Part shown: positions 44,541 through 53,165 of the stretch, piece after piece | How positions within the stretch are numbered: the first letter of the stretch is position 1 | How the letters are laid out: each line of letters opens with the position of its first letter | The notes under the pieces: generated by a model | Databases searched by the model: none | What the model saw: only the letters and a program-made list of their open reading frames with translations | Told to the model about the DNA's origin: nothing | Assembly (NCBI RefSeq): GCF_000472665.1 | Contig: NZ_AXAC01000005.1 | Span: 1-64,000, forward strand | Length of the DNA: 64,000 nucleotides | Direction: 5' to 3' | Source of the DNA: Acetobacterium malicum subsp. dehalogenans DSM 11527 | Lineage (GTDB): Bacteria; Bacillota; Clostridia; Eubacteriales; Eubacteriaceae | Program-made: the position numbers and the translations under genes

Positions 44541-45655
44541 TTTAAAACCCCCTCGCTGATCATCGCTTCGATGCTGTAGATGATCGCTTTTTTCCGGACT
44601 TCGGGTTCTGCTATTTTCCCCAGTTCGCTGAGAATCTGACCGATGGGGTTATTTTTATTTTCTCTGATCAGTAATTCCAGATCGATATCCGGTTCCAGTT
44701 TGGAGGTATCTGTTTCAATATAATAAAAGGATTCCTCCAGATCGTCGTTGATCCAATCCATTTGAATTTCCGGATTGATATAGCCGGTAAAACGGATGCG
44801 ATAGTAATTCTGCTGACGGTTGGCTTCGGTGTCGCAGCTGATTGCTTTCTTGATGATTTCCTGATAGGAATCTTCCGGAGCAATCTGAATTTCGATGGTC
44901 TCATATTTTCTTGATTCAATGGGATTAAAACCACTGCTGGTGATATAGGTCTGGTTTTCATAATCGGTTTCGACCTGTGAAATTAAAAAACCCCGTTCGC
45001 CGGTTTCGCCAAAATTAAGGGGCACTGGCGATCCGCAATAAGCGACCCCCCCGGGGGTCAGACCCGGTTTATGAATGTGTCCCAGGGCAATAAAATCGAA
45101 CCCCTTCTTTTCGATCAATCTTAAATCAATGGGGAGATAAAGGCTTTGATTGGTTACTTCACCATGCACCATTAAGATGTTATAGCGGGTGTCATTGAGT
45201 TTGATGCTATTAAATGAGCGTTCGGGAAAAGCCCGATACTCGTTTTTCACCCAGGACATGCCATAGATTTCGGTGTTGAGTTCTTTTATATAAACGGATC
45301 GGAATACATCTTCTTTAAAGATGTAGACATTACTGGACCACTCAACTTTTTTATAGGGTGAGCTGTCGCCATGATAATCGTGGTTTCCGGTGATAATAAC
45401 CACCCAGGTTTTATCCAGGCTGGCCAATCCTTCGGCGGCTCTTTTTATATCCATGGTCAATACATTGACACTATCAAATAAATCTCCGGCAATGAGCAAA
45501 AGTGGAACCGCTTCTTCCTTGACGTATGCAATCATCTCGTCAAAGGCTTTCCATAGTTCTTTTCTTTTATTCTTACCGTAGTAGTTTCCTTGCTGTTGAA
45601 AGGTAAAGGGGCGACCTAAATGAAAATCACCTGTATGAACAAAGGTTGTCAGCAT
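44537..45655 (-). CDS. SbcD/YhaO-like metallophosphoesterase
   Basis: 372 residues. Calcineurin-like phosphoesterase motifs: TGDFHLGRPF, LLIAGDLFDS, VIITGNHDYHGD, MVHGEV and ALGHIHKPG, binding two metals. C-terminal capping region of about 120 residues contacts the ATPase in relatives. Same operon as the SMC-like partner. DNA 3'-exonuclease and endonuclease activity is known for the SbcCD/Mre11 family; hairpin-rich repeats in this genome would be natural substrates, which is a speculation. Confidence 0.9.
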   Translation of the reverse strand: MLTTFVHTGDFHLGRPFTFQQQGNYYGKNKRKELWKAFDEMIAYVKEEAVPLLLIAGDLFDSVNVLTMDIKRAAEGLASLDKTWVVIITGNHDYHGDSSPYKKVEWSSNVYIFKEDVFRSVYIKELNTEIYGMSWVKNEYRAFPERSFNSIKLNDTRYNILMVHGEVTNQSLYLPIDLRLIEKKGFDFIALGHIHKPGLTPGGVAYCGSPVPLNFGETGERGFLISQVETDYENQTYITSSGFNPIESRKYETIEIQIAPEDSYQEIIKKAISCDTEANRQQNYYRIRFTGYINPEIQMDWINDDLEESFYYIETDTSKLEPDIDLELLIRENKNNPIGQILSELGKIAEPEVRKKAIIYSIEAMISEGVLK

Positions 45656-45739
45656 CCTCTTTGCCTCCTGATCTATAAATTTTACTTATTTGTCTTCTAA
45701 CTGATTTTTCATTATAACATCTTTTGGCAAATGTTACAT

Positions 45740-46909
45740 TTAAATTTTATTAGAATTGATGAGTTTATCTGTTTCAAGAAGCTGAAAGAGGGTAGGCTTT
45801 AAGGAAAATGCCTGGATGGCGTTTTCTACTTCGGCGTGCGCCTGGGCCTTTCTTTTTTCTGTTAATTGGGTCTTTTTGGCCCGGATCAGGATGTTTTTGG
45901 GGGTGTGGGCCAGATCGACGAATTCCAGCAGTTGGACCTTGTAACCGCAGGCTTCGAGGAGACTGCCGCGGATGGCGTCGGTGATCAGAGCGGCGGTTCG
46001 TTCTTTGATGATGCCGTATTTTGTCAACAGGCTCAGTTCTGCTGTTTCCAGCTGGGCGTTTAGCTCATGCTGACAGCAGGGCACTGAAAAAATTAACCTG
46101 GCATCCCATTTGATGGCATTGTAGAGGGCATAATCGGTGGCGGTATCGCAGGCGTGAAGGGTGATGATCATATCCACCGGAAAACTGCTTTCATAGGCAT
46201 CGATATTTCCCAATTTGAAGGACAGATTATCATAGCCGTATTTTTCGGCACTGGCATTACAGCGGTCGATGACATCGCTTTTTAAATCCAGGCCCACCAT
46301 GTTCACCCTGATGTTTTTTATTTCGGTGAGGTAGTAATACAAGATGAAGGTCAGATAAGATTTGCCGCAGCCAAAGTCAATCACATTGAGCTCGGTGCCG
46401 GGGGCAAGACTTTTTATTTCGTCGTCGATGATTTCGACAAAGCGGTTGATCTGGCGGAATTTATCGGTCATCGTCTTCACGACCTTACCTTCTTTAGTAA
46501 AGATCCCCATATCCACCAACGGTGCGATGACGACGCCTTCCTTAAGGATATAGTTTTTTTGGCGGTTGTGGGTATTGGCTTTGGCGGGGGCTTCTTTGAC
46601 GGCTTTTCTGGTCATCGATGGCTTCCCTTTTTTACTGATCTGTATGATATATTCAAACTGGTCGTCCCAGGCATTGTATTGCTGAAAATCATATTCCAGG
46701 GCTTGGTTCAGAAATTCGATTAGCTGCCCGGTTACCAGGTTTTCATTAAATACCTGGGTGGCGGTAAATTTTTCCAGATGATAGGTTTCATTAATTTGAC
46801 TGATGACTATCTTGTGATAGTCCTTTGTTTTTGTTCTTGGTTTGCTAAGGATGATTTTGTATACTTTTTGATTAAAACAGGCTTCAACGGTTGTTATTAA
46901 ATCGTTCAT
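45740..46909 (-). CDS. Class I SAM-dependent methyltransferase (Methyltransf_32 type)
   Basis: 389 residues. The N-terminal ~140 residues are a separate domain (probably substrate binding). SAM-binding motif I is VIDFGCGKSYLTFILYYYL, motif II VGLDLKSDVIDRCN, and HACDTATDYAL and SVPCCQHELN follow. This arrangement is shared with GSTCD-like methyltransferases, whose substrate is unknown, with RNA likely. Preceded by GAGGTGA. Standing alone between the SbcCD-like pair and the ZIP gene. Confidence 0.83.
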   Translation of the reverse strand: MNDLITTVEACFNQKVYKIILSKPRTKTKDYHKIVISQINETYHLEKFTATQVFNENLVTGQLIEFLNQALEYDFQQYNAWDDQFEYIIQISKKGKPSMTRKAVKEAPAKANTHNRQKNYILKEGVVIAPLVDMGIFTKEGKVVKTMTDKFRQINRFVEIIDDEIKSLAPGTELNVIDFGCGKSYLTFILYYYLTEIKNIRVNMVGLDLKSDVIDRCNASAEKYGYDNLSFKLGNIDAYESSFPVDMIITLHACDTATDYALYNAIKWDARLIFSVPCCQHELNAQLETAELSLLTKYGIIKERTAALITDAIRGSLLEACGYKVQLLEFVDLAHTPKNILIRAKKTQLTEKRKAQAHAEVENAIQAFSLKPTLFQLLETDKLINSNKI

Positions 46910-47031
46910 TTAGTCACCTCGTGGTTTTTTATATGAATATGGTAACATTCATTGGGATAAAATAAAAGGATTAGGTTTTTTGATCGGATATCCGTTTATT
47001 TTGTTTGTTTCTGGAACCTTTCTATTCTTCA

Positions 47032-47060
47032 TTGACAACTCTGATTGATCGATGTTAAAC
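47032..47060 (+). promoter_or_regulatory. Promoter of the ZIP transporter gene
   Basis: TTGACA (47032-47037), 17 bases, TTAAAC (47055-47060). The -35 is perfect, the -10 weak. Confidence 0.5.
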
Positions 47061-47144
47061 TCAATTAAACTACAACTGGTTACTGCACTTTTTCCGCTTC
47101 TTTTCCCGACTCACAAATAACCGACAATAAGGAGGTTCGACCCT

Positions 47145-47903
47145 ATGGCTACGGCAGCATTATATGGCTTGGTAAGCGGCTCCACCCTGTTCATTGGAGC
47201 GCTTATTGGTATCTATCTCAACATCCCTACCCGTTTGCTTGGTGCAATTTTAGCCTTCAGCTCCGGGGTCATGATTTCTTCTTTAACCTTCGATCTGATG
47301 GAGAATGCTTTTTTATCCGGGGGCTTTACCTCGGTTTCAATTGGCTTCCTGATTGGAACCCTGCTTTTTGTACTGGGTGACTATTTAATTGATCGTGCTG
47401 ATGCTTATTTTCACCGTGACTCCGAACCAGCGCCTGGCTCGCTCCGTCAAACCGGAACCCTCCGTCGCGACTCTGGTTCCACCGTCCTGCTTGGTTTTGT
47501 TTTAGACGGGATTCCGGAATCGCTGGCGATCGGGATTGGTCTGGCGGCTGAGGAAAGTATTGGTCTTTCGATGATGATTGCAGTTTTACTGAGCAATCTG
47601 CCGGAAGGCATATCTGGCGCGATTGATATGAAAAACTCTGGTCGCTCTAATTTCTATATCTTATCAATCTGGGGCGTCACTATTTTCGCCGCGATCCTTG
47701 CGGCGGCAGTCGGCTATGGGCTTTTAGGCGGGGCCTCCCCCCATGTCATCGCCATTAATCTTTCCATCGCGGCCGGGGCCATTTTAGCGATGCTCTCAAA
47801 TAAAGAGCTGCCGGAAGCCTTTGCAATAAGCGGCCGTTTCACCGCGATTGTGACGGCACTGGGCTTCTTTATCACTTTTTATATTATCCATTTAGCTGAT
47901 TGA
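47145..47903 (+). CDS. ZIP-family divalent metal transporter
   Basis: 252 residues, eight membrane segments. The metal-binding helices carry VLDGIPESLAIGIGL and LSNLPEGISGAIDM (H-x-x-x-E replaced by the D/N-x-P-E form of ZupT-like ZIPs). It imports zinc or related ions; the exact metal cannot be told. A hydrophilic loop at ~85-115 links TM3 and TM4. Ribosome binding site AAGGAGG. A terminator follows directly. Confidence 0.88.
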   Translation: MATAALYGLVSGSTLFIGALIGIYLNIPTRLLGAILAFSSGVMISSLTFDLMENAFLSGGFTSVSIGFLIGTLLFVLGDYLIDRADAYFHRDSEPAPGSLRQTGTLRRDSGSTVLLGFVLDGIPESLAIGIGLAAEESIGLSMMIAVLLSNLPEGISGAIDMKNSGRSNFYILSIWGVTIFAAILAAAVGYGLLGGASPHVIAINLSIAAGAILAMLSNKELPEAFAISGRFTAIVTALGFFITFYIIHLAD

Positions 47904-47921
47904 TGATCGTTACAACTAAAA

Positions 47922-47954
47922 AACGAGTTGCCTGATAACAAGGCAACTCGTTTG
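47922..47954 (+). terminator. Terminator after the ZIP gene
   Basis: AAACGAGTTGCC (47922-47933) and GGCAACTCGTTT (47943-47954) with T-ending stem; 12 base pairs. Confidence 0.8.
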
Positions 47955-47974
47955 AGGTTGTCGATAAACTATCG

Positions 47975-48161
47975 TACCGACCAATTGTTAATCTGTTGTT
48001 CGCCGCGCCATGCGAAATCCGCTACACTCCTTTCGCATTGGTCGTGGGCAGTCGCCAACTACAAGCAAGCTTGTGATTGGCTCGTTGCCTTCGCGCAGAA
48101 TCGGACAGGCTTTGCCGTATCCGCTCCGATGCGTACAACATGATGCAACAATTGTCGGTAC
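47975..48161 (-). repeat. Family A repeat, long form (copy 3)
   Basis: 187 bases. Same ends as the short form; extra internal hairpins ATGCGAAA...TTTCGCAT and ACAAGC-aa-GCTTGT. Confidence 0.88.
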
Positions 48162-48231
48162 TGGGTTTTATTTTTTGACAGTCTGAATACTATTGTTGAA
48201 AACCGCGACGGTAAATCGATTCGGTTATTTT

Positions 48232-49947
48232 TTATACTGTTCCCATAAACATGGCCATGTCAGCATCAACTGAGTCGATACCGCCGATACCAAAGGTATC
48301 GACCAGAACATTGGCGACATTCGCAGATAAGAAGGCCGGTAAGGTTGGCCCCAGATGGATATTTTTGACCCCCAGGTGCAGCAGCGCCAGTAGCACGATA
48401 ACAGCTTTTTGTTCATACCAGGCAATATTATAGGCGATCGGCAGTTCGTTGATATCGTTAAGCTCAAAGACCTCTTTCAATTTCAGGGCGATCAGTGCCA
48501 ATGAGTATGAATCGTTGCACTGTCCGGCATCCAGCAGTCGGGGAATGCCGCCGATGTCGCCCAGATCGAGTTTATTGTAACGGTATTTTGCACAGCCAGC
48601 CGTTAAAATCACCGTATCTTTTGGCAGTTTTTCAGCAAATTCGGTATAGTAATCCCGGGATTTCATGCGACCATCGCAGCCGGCCATGACAAAGAATTTT
48701 TTAATGGCGCCGGATTTAACCGCATCGACGACCTTATCGGCCAGGGCAAAAACCTGTTCGTGGGCAAAACCGCCGACAATTTTGCCAGTTTCGATTTCGG
48801 TGGGTGCTTTTAAGCGTTTAGCCATTTCGATAATTTTCGAAAAGTCCTTTTTGCCGTTAGCATCCGCTTCAATATGGGTACAGCCGGGATGACCGGAGGC
48901 CCCGGTGGTGAAGATTCGACCCCGGACTTCGTCACTCTTGGGCGGGACAATACAATTGGTGGTGAACAGAATCGGACCATTGAAGGATTCAAACTCTTCC
49001 AGTTGTTTCCACCAGGCATTCCCGTAGTTCCCGACGAAGTTGTCATATTTCTTGAAGGCCGGGTAGTAATGGGCCGGTAGCATTTCACTGTGGGTATAGA
49101 CATCAACGCCGGACCCTTTGGTCTGTTCCAATAACTGCTCCAGATCGGTCAAGTCATGACCGGAAATTAGAATAGCGGGATTCTTTTTAACCCCAATATT
49201 AACTTCGGTGATTTCGGGGTTACCGTATTTCCCGGTGTTGGCACCATCAAGCAGGGCCATGGCGGTAACACCAAACTGACCGGTTTTTAAGGTCAGGGCG
49301 ACCAGATCGTCGGCGGATAGTTTGTCATTCAGGGTCGCGGCCATAGCCTCATAGATAAAACCATATAAGCTCAGGTCTTCTTTACCCAGATTGAGAGCAT
49401 GCTCGGCATAGGCGGCCAGGCCCTTGACGCCATAGGTAATCAATTCTCTGAGTGAACGGACATCTTCATTGGTGGTGGCCAGAACGCCAACGTTCGCAGC
49501 TTTTTTAATCATCTCTGCTTTTGTGGCAGTTTCAAAGCGGGCGGCGTCATGGAGGGTCGAAATATTTATTTTCTTGCCGTTCTGTTCTTTCTTTAAGCCC
49601 AACAGTTTCTGGAAAAAGCCGGGTGCGTTCTTTTTATTGGCAGCATCTATCATATCTCGCAACTGATTTCTCAGGGTAGTCATCTTCTTTATTTCTTTGA
49701 CGAAGGCATCGGCATCAAAGTTGGCATTGGTAATGGTCATAAATAGGCTTTTTAACACCTCATGATTGACTTCACCCAATTCTTTGGCTTCCAGTTCGCC
49801 TTTTACCACGATTTCGGAAATCCCTTTGACGGTGTAGATCAACAGATCCTGAAGTTTGGCAACCTCTTCACTTTTTCCACAAACCCCTTTAACACTACAG
49901 CCTTTTCCTTTGGCCGCTTCCTGACACTGATAACAAAACATACTCAT
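48232..49947 (-). CDS. hcp: Hybrid-cluster protein (hydroxylamine / NO reductase)
   Basis: 571 residues. The N-terminal cluster motif [20 protein letters not shown] binds a [4Fe-4S] cluster; the hybrid [4Fe-2S-2O] cluster ligands are found in the C-terminal half ([40 protein letters not shown]). Hcp reduces hydroxylamine and, in E. coli, nitric oxide and so protects anaerobes from nitrosative stress. Its promoter has a CRP/FNR-type dyad at -41.5. Start with AGGAGG upstream. Confidence 0.95.
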   Translation of the reverse strand: MSMFCYQCQEAAKGKGCSVKGVCGKSEEVAKLQDLLIYTVKGISEIVVKGELEAKELGEVNHEVLKSLFMTITNANFDADAFVKEIKKMTTLRNQLRDMIDAANKKNAPGFFQKLLGLKKEQNGKKINISTLHDAARFETATKAEMIKKAANVGVLATTNEDVRSLRELITYGVKGLAAYAEHALNLGKEDLSLYGFIYEAMAATLNDKLSADDLVALTLKTGQFGVTAMALLDGANTGKYGNPEITEVNIGVKKNPAILISGHDLTDLEQLLEQTKGSGVDVYTHSEMLPAHYYPAFKKYDNFVGNYGNAWWKQLEEFESFNGPILFTTNCIVPPKSDEVRGRIFTTGASGHPGCTHIEADANGKKDFSKIIEMAKRLKAPTEIETGKIVGGFAHEQVFALADKVVDAVKSGAIKKFFVMAGCDGRMKSRDYYTEFAEKLPKDTVILTAGCAKYRYNKLDLGDIGGIPRLLDAGQCNDSYSLALIALKLKEVFELNDINELPIAYNIAWYEQKAVIVLLALLHLGVKNIHLGPTLPAFLSANVANVLVDTFGIGGIDSVDADMAMFMGTV

Positions 49948-50029
49948 CGTATTGTCCTCCTGAAATTTTATTTAGTCTTAACGATTCTTCTAAGATCAAC
50001 TGGTATCGCTACCTCGTTTGTATGTTGCT

Positions 50030-50073
50030 ATTATATCTGGGGTTCCAGGTTAATTCCGTTGCAAATGCAACGG
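50030..50073 (-). promoter_or_regulatory. hcp promoter with CRP/FNR-family activator site
   Basis: TATAAT (50035-50030 on the minus strand) puts the start near 50023. CCGTTGCA-aa-TGCAACGG (50056-50073), a perfect palindrome with CGTTG-N6-CAACG spacing, is centred at -41.5, the class II activator position. HcpR, a CRP/FNR relative, is known to control hcp in many anaerobes. Confidence 0.75.
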
Positions 50074-50104
50074 TGCTGTTCTTTTTTTGAAAAAGCGCTG
50101 AAAT

Positions 50105-50130
50105 GCGAAAAAAAACACCTTTCGGTGTTT
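50105..50130 (-). terminator. Terminator after the small Cys-rich gene
   Basis: On the minus strand AACACC-GAAA-GGTGTT followed by a run of T. Confidence 0.85.
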
Positions 50131-50135
50131 TCGTT

Positions 50136-50297
50136 TTACTCGCTTTTTTTATCGTCTGTCTGGATATTCTTATTTTTGTAGAAAATACAGCCGGTTTCCT
50201 TGTATGGATTCTTTAACACATCCATGTCCGGACAACGTCCATTGACATTAAAACCGCAGTTTAAATAAGAACATGCATTTTTTTCTGCTGATTCCAT
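50136..50297 (-). CDS. 53-residue Cys-rich protein
   Basis: ATG at 50297 with GAGGAGA upstream, TAA at 50136 and a terminator right behind. Cysteines are arranged as ACSYLNCG, GRCPD and TGCIFY, enough for a zinc or iron-sulfur site. The tail is basic and acidic mixed (KNKNIQTDDKKSE). No family recognised. Its own promoter (50355-50383) and terminator make it a monocistronic gene, upstream of hcp on the same strand. Confidence 0.75.
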   Translation of the reverse strand: MESAEKNACSYLNCGFNVNGRCPDMDVLKNPYKETGCIFYKNKNIQTDDKKSE

Positions 50298-50320
50298 TTG
50301 GCTCTCCTCTTAAGTTTAAA

Positions 50321-50383
50321 CACGCAAAGTGCTTTTTAATTTTAATTGCGTGTAATTATATCAGTTGGATCACCAATACTCAA
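50321..50383 (-). promoter_or_regulatory. Promoter of the small Cys-rich gene with dyad at the start site
   Basis: TTGAGT (50383-50378), 17 bases, TATAAT (50360-50355). CACGCAA (50321-50327) and TTGCGTG (50346-50352) form an inverted repeat just after the start, and AAGCGC-tcatt-GCGCTT (50382-50398) lies at the -35 edge. Confidence 0.65.
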
Positions 50384-50510
50384 GCGCTCATTGCGCTTTA
50401 ATTATTGCCGTGGGTTAAAAAAAACACCGGTTAAGTAAACCACTCATTCTGGCAATAAATGGAATCTGTTCAATTCGTGTCAGTCCAGGTGGTTTCTATA
50501 TCTATGCGAT

Positions 50511-50741
50511 CTATGCGATTTTTTCATACTCCATTATTGTCAATTCGCTTGCCAGAGTCTCAGCCTTATCCATCAGAACGTCGAGCTTTTCAGCGACAGA
50601 AGCAGAAAACAAAATTTCTCCACACTGTTCGCATTTGTGACAAGGGACGTTTTTAATGATGATGATGCAGTTCTTCAGATCAGCAAAGTAGGTCGTGGTA
50701 GAAGCTTCCATATTTCCGTTTTTACAGCTTAAACATTTCAT
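50511..50741 (-). CDS. YgiT-type zinc-finger antitoxin-like protein
   Basis: 76 residues from the ATG at 50741 (AAAGGAG). The N-terminus MKCLSCKNGNMEASTTTYFAD and CHKCEQCGEILFS hold the two CxxC pairs of the YgiT/MqsA zinc finger; the usual C-terminal HTH is missing, so it is the short form. Overlaps the DUF4258 gene (ATGA). The pair resembles toxin-antitoxin operons in which the zinc-finger protein neutralises the partner. Confidence 0.85.
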   Translation of the reverse strand: MKCLSCKNGNMEASTTTYFADLKNCIIIIKNVPCHKCEQCGEILFSASVAEKLDVLMDKAETLASELTIMEYEKIA

Positions 50742-51055
50742 TTCAAGCACTCCTTTCTGGTTTTCATATCCGACTCCCATTTATCTTTGTCTGGATAATA
50801 AGCGGTTACAATTTTTGCAGATTCTCCGTTACTAGCAATTACGACATGGAGTGATGTGTCAGGCGTGATATAACCCAATATCAAACAACTCGGTGTCGGA
50901 AAATCATCCGGATAGTCTTCGATTATTTCGCCAGTCATTACCGCAATGCGTATGTGCTTTGGGCGAATATCACGCTGCTTGCACCGCTCAATCACGTGTT
51001 GGGTTAAGAACACAAAATCTTTTTCATAGAGCTCTTTTAATTCCTCTATTTTCAT
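50738..51055 (-). CDS. DUF4258-domain protein (putative toxin)
   Basis: 105 residues. DUF4258 pattern: FLTQHVIERCKQRDI, EIIEDYPDDFPTPSCLILGY, LHVVIAS, IVTAYYPDKDKWE, which is related to the BrnT/RelE-like RNase fold with a His-Arg-rich active surface. Together with the YgiT protein it forms a likely toxin-antitoxin pair; the toxin comes first, as in mqsRA and brnTA. Toxicity is inferred, not shown. Confidence 0.82.
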   Translation of the reverse strand: MKIEELKELYEKDFVFLTQHVIERCKQRDIRPKHIRIAVMTGEIIEDYPDDFPTPSCLILGYITPDTSLHVVIASNGESAKIVTAYYPDKDKWESDMKTRKECLK

Positions 51056-51211
51056 TAATACCCCTACCTTACATCGCTTAAGAAGAAAATTACTTTACCG
51101 AAGATAAGCCTTTAATTTTATTATACGCCAATTTGGAATAATGTAAATCGCTAAATCCTATTCCTTTGAAATATGACAACACTTTCGCCCGATATCAGCC
51201 CAAAAATCACT

Positions 51212-51607
51212 TTAAGATGGTTTGCGTTGCTCTTGTTTTGTATCATTTAATTCAATAATCCCATTGAAAAGAATATCATTTTCATGTCGTTCTATGTACC
51301 AATTTTTCATCAATAATTCAATCAGTTAAATTAATTGTCTAGCCTCATTTGGATCAATGTCTACAATCAAGTTTACATCTTGTTCCATGTGTGCGCCAAT
51401 ATTCCCTAATTCACGCAAACTGTGTAGTACTTTTTTTATCTGAGGAGTGACTCTATCATCAATAGCTTTGATTTCCTTAGCTAAGCTATCTTTATTGGTA
51501 ATGGTCCAAAAATCTCTTATCATACCTTGAAGACACCTTCTTGAAAGTGTAGCTGAAGCCCTAGGGCTAAGATCAACGATCTTACAAGCCTTTTCATACG
51601 TTTTGAC
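51212..51607 (-). pseudogene. Remnant of a DUF4145-domain gene
   Basis: The frame encodes a clear DUF4145 part (DLSPRASATLSRRCLQGMIR, LHSLRELGNIGAHMEQ, DIDPNEARQLI), is interrupted by TAA near 51326, continues in the same frame (LIELLMKNWYIERHE) and ends at 51212. The N-terminal zinc-binding half is gone: a stop lies immediately upstream of 51607. Such proteins are associated with restriction and defence loci; this copy is dead. Confidence 0.8.
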
Positions 51608-51630
51608 TCAATAGTACCATAAGAAAGAAG

Positions 51631-52149
51631 GTGATACCACTGGAAAACAAATTAAATTTAATAGAACTGCTCGGCCATATCGACCCGTCATCCTTGGATT
51701 ACCAGAATTGGATCAATGTCAGTATTGCACTAAAAGAAGATGGTTATGCTACCTCTGATTGGGATGAATGGAGCTGTCAGGATTCGAGGCGCTACCACGC
51801 AAATGAATGCTTCAAGAAGTGGGACACTTTCCGGGTCACATCCCAGCCAGTCACCGCCGGAACGATTGTTCAATTGTTCAAAATGGCAAAGGATCAAGGC
51901 TGGTCCCCGGATCGTGGCGGTCACAAACTGGAATGGGACGATATAATCGGAGCCAGAGACGAGCTTGTGGTAATTGACAAAAACTGGGTAGAGGGCAAGG
52001 AAGTTGCTGCTCCAGATGATTGGAATCCAGTTGATCAGCTGGTTAAGTACTTGGAAATCTTATTTGAATCATCTGAAAATGCTGGTTATGTCACTAACAC
52101 CTTGGAAGCGTTTGGAATCTTTGATGGAATACTTGCTTATTTTGGATAG
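51631..52149 (+). pseudogene. Truncated primase-like protein (PriCT-2 domain) of an integrated element
   Basis: 172 codons. The N-terminal ~95 residues match the PriCT-2 module found in phage/plasmid replication proteins (SLDYQNWINVSIALKEDGY, WDEWSCQDSRRYHANECFKKWDTF). Relatives continue for several hundred residues with a VapE-like helicase; here the frame ends soon after, at a junction with an integrase remnant. The start is GTG at 51631 or, judging by the AAGGTGAT site, a CTG at 51640 that may once have been ATG. Probably non-functional. Confidence 0.7.
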
Positions 52150-52173
52150 AGCTGAGCGATTAGTGGTCACTTC

Positions 52174-52527
52174 TTGCGGATCATCCCCTTTGATGATGAT
52201 TTTTGTGAATACTTAAAGGATAATCCCCGGATAAAAAGGGATAATCATCTGTTTAAAACGAAATATAAAAAGCTCATGGGGCTTCGTTCATGGGCCCGGC
52301 ATCATTACAGCATATTCTTGTCTGACTTGAAAGCTAAACACCCAGAGATCCCTCAGCTGGCACCGCACGAGCTCCGGCATACCTATGGCACGTTACTCTA
52401 CAAAGCCGGCACTGATGTTTTTACACTCCAAAAATTATTGGGTCACGCTTCCATCGAAACGACGACAAAAATTTACGTTCACGACGACATTAGTGATGTC
52501 GAAAAGAACATAAAACGGCCGGAATAA
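52174..52527 (+). pseudogene. C-terminal remnant of a tyrosine integrase
   Basis: 117 codons without a plausible start. It holds the end of the catalytic domain: APHELRHTYGTLLYKAG (His, Arg), LLGHASIETTTKIYVH (His, Tyr). The N-terminal core-binding part and first catalytic Arg are absent. It lies about 110 bases from the 3' end of tRNA-Lys, a standard position for an integrase after integration at a tRNA gene. Confidence 0.8.
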
Positions 52528-52594
52528 ATCGCCACTTTGATCGCCACTTAATGTCCATAACGCACCGTAAATGGCCTGTATTCTAAATTAGGCA

Positions 52595-52626
52595 TAAAAA
52601 AAACAGAGTCGCTAAACGGCTCTGTT
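52595..52626 (-). terminator. Terminator of the tRNA operon
   Basis: AACAGAG...CTCTGTT with a run of T on the minus strand, directly after tRNA-Lys. Confidence 0.88.
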
Positions 52627-52638
52627 ATGCGCTATTAT

Positions 52639-52715
52639 TGGTGCTCCCTCAGAGACTCGAACTCTGGACACCCTGATTAAGAGTCAGGTGCTCTAGCCAA
52701 CTGAGCTAAGGGAGC
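52639..52715 (-). tRNA. tRNA-Lys (anticodon CTT)
   Basis: 77 nucleotides including encoded CCA. Acceptor GCTCCCT/AGGGAGC, D-arm GCTCAGTTGGCTAGAGC, anticodon loop CTCTTAA, T-arm with GTTCGAGTC. Confidence 0.96.
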
Positions 52716-52720
52716 AATAG

Positions 52721-52807
52721 TGGTGCCGAAGGCGGGACTCGAACCCGCACGTGATCACTCACAACGGATTTTGAGTCCGTCACGTCTGCCAATTCCATCA
52801 CTTCGGC
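52721..52807 (-). tRNA. tRNA-Leu (anticodon CAA)
   Basis: 87 nucleotides including CCA. Acceptor GCCGAAG/CTTCGGC, anticodon loop CTCAAAA, long variable arm as expected for tRNA-Leu, T-loop GTTCGAGTC. Six bases upstream of tRNA-Lys. Confidence 0.95.
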
Positions 52808-52898
52808 GTAAAAAATAGTTATTAAATTGTGGAAATTGTACCCCTAATAGGATAGAGATAACTAAGCGATTCACACCAAATCAAAGATTTGGGTTCTC

Positions 52899-52937
52899 TG
52901 CTTATGCCAATTCCATCACTTCGGCATAATAAATAGT
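52899..52937 (-). repeat. Duplicate of the tRNA-Leu 5' end
   Basis: A 20-base exact copy of the first 20 nucleotides of tRNA-Leu at 52905-52924, with similar flanks (TAATAAATAG against TAAAAAATAG). It sits 98 bases upstream of the real gene in the leader. Confidence 0.8.
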
Positions 52938-52971
52938 TTATTTACTTCATGTCCATAGGACACTGTCATAA

Positions 52972-53000
52972 ATAATAACACAGCTTAAAAAGAATTTCAA
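52972..53000 (-). promoter_or_regulatory. Promoter of the tRNA-Leu/tRNA-Lys operon
   Basis: TTGAAA (53000-52995), 17 bases, TATTAT (52977-52972). Confidence 0.7.
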
Positions 53001-53165
53001 TCATTTTTTTTAATTTTGAATTATTTTTTAAAAATGAAAACACGACAAAATATTATCTTGTTTTTTTAAATTTATGGGGTACTATAAGTTAATAGTGGAT
53101 TGGTTATCAACAACGAATCGAATAGCCCTTCCGATAATTTTATTTCCAGAAAGCCAGGTGAAGTG

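Larger units (their letters stand above)
47904..48231. other. Gap with terminator and repeat A3
   Basis: About 330 bases between the ZIP gene and the converging hcp gene, mostly repeat A3. Short frames in the repeat are not considered genes. Confidence 0.6.
52808..53165. other. tRNA operon leader and adjacent AT-rich DNA
   Basis: Holds a 5' tRNA-Leu-like duplicate (52899-52937) and the tRNA promoter (52972-53000). The rest is AT-rich upstream sequence of the small protein at 53166. Confidence 0.6.

Noticed and set aside
47928-48143. Open frame within repeat A3
   Set aside because: It lies wholly in a palindromic repeat, recurs in A4 (56427-56609) with different ends, and has no ribosome binding site.
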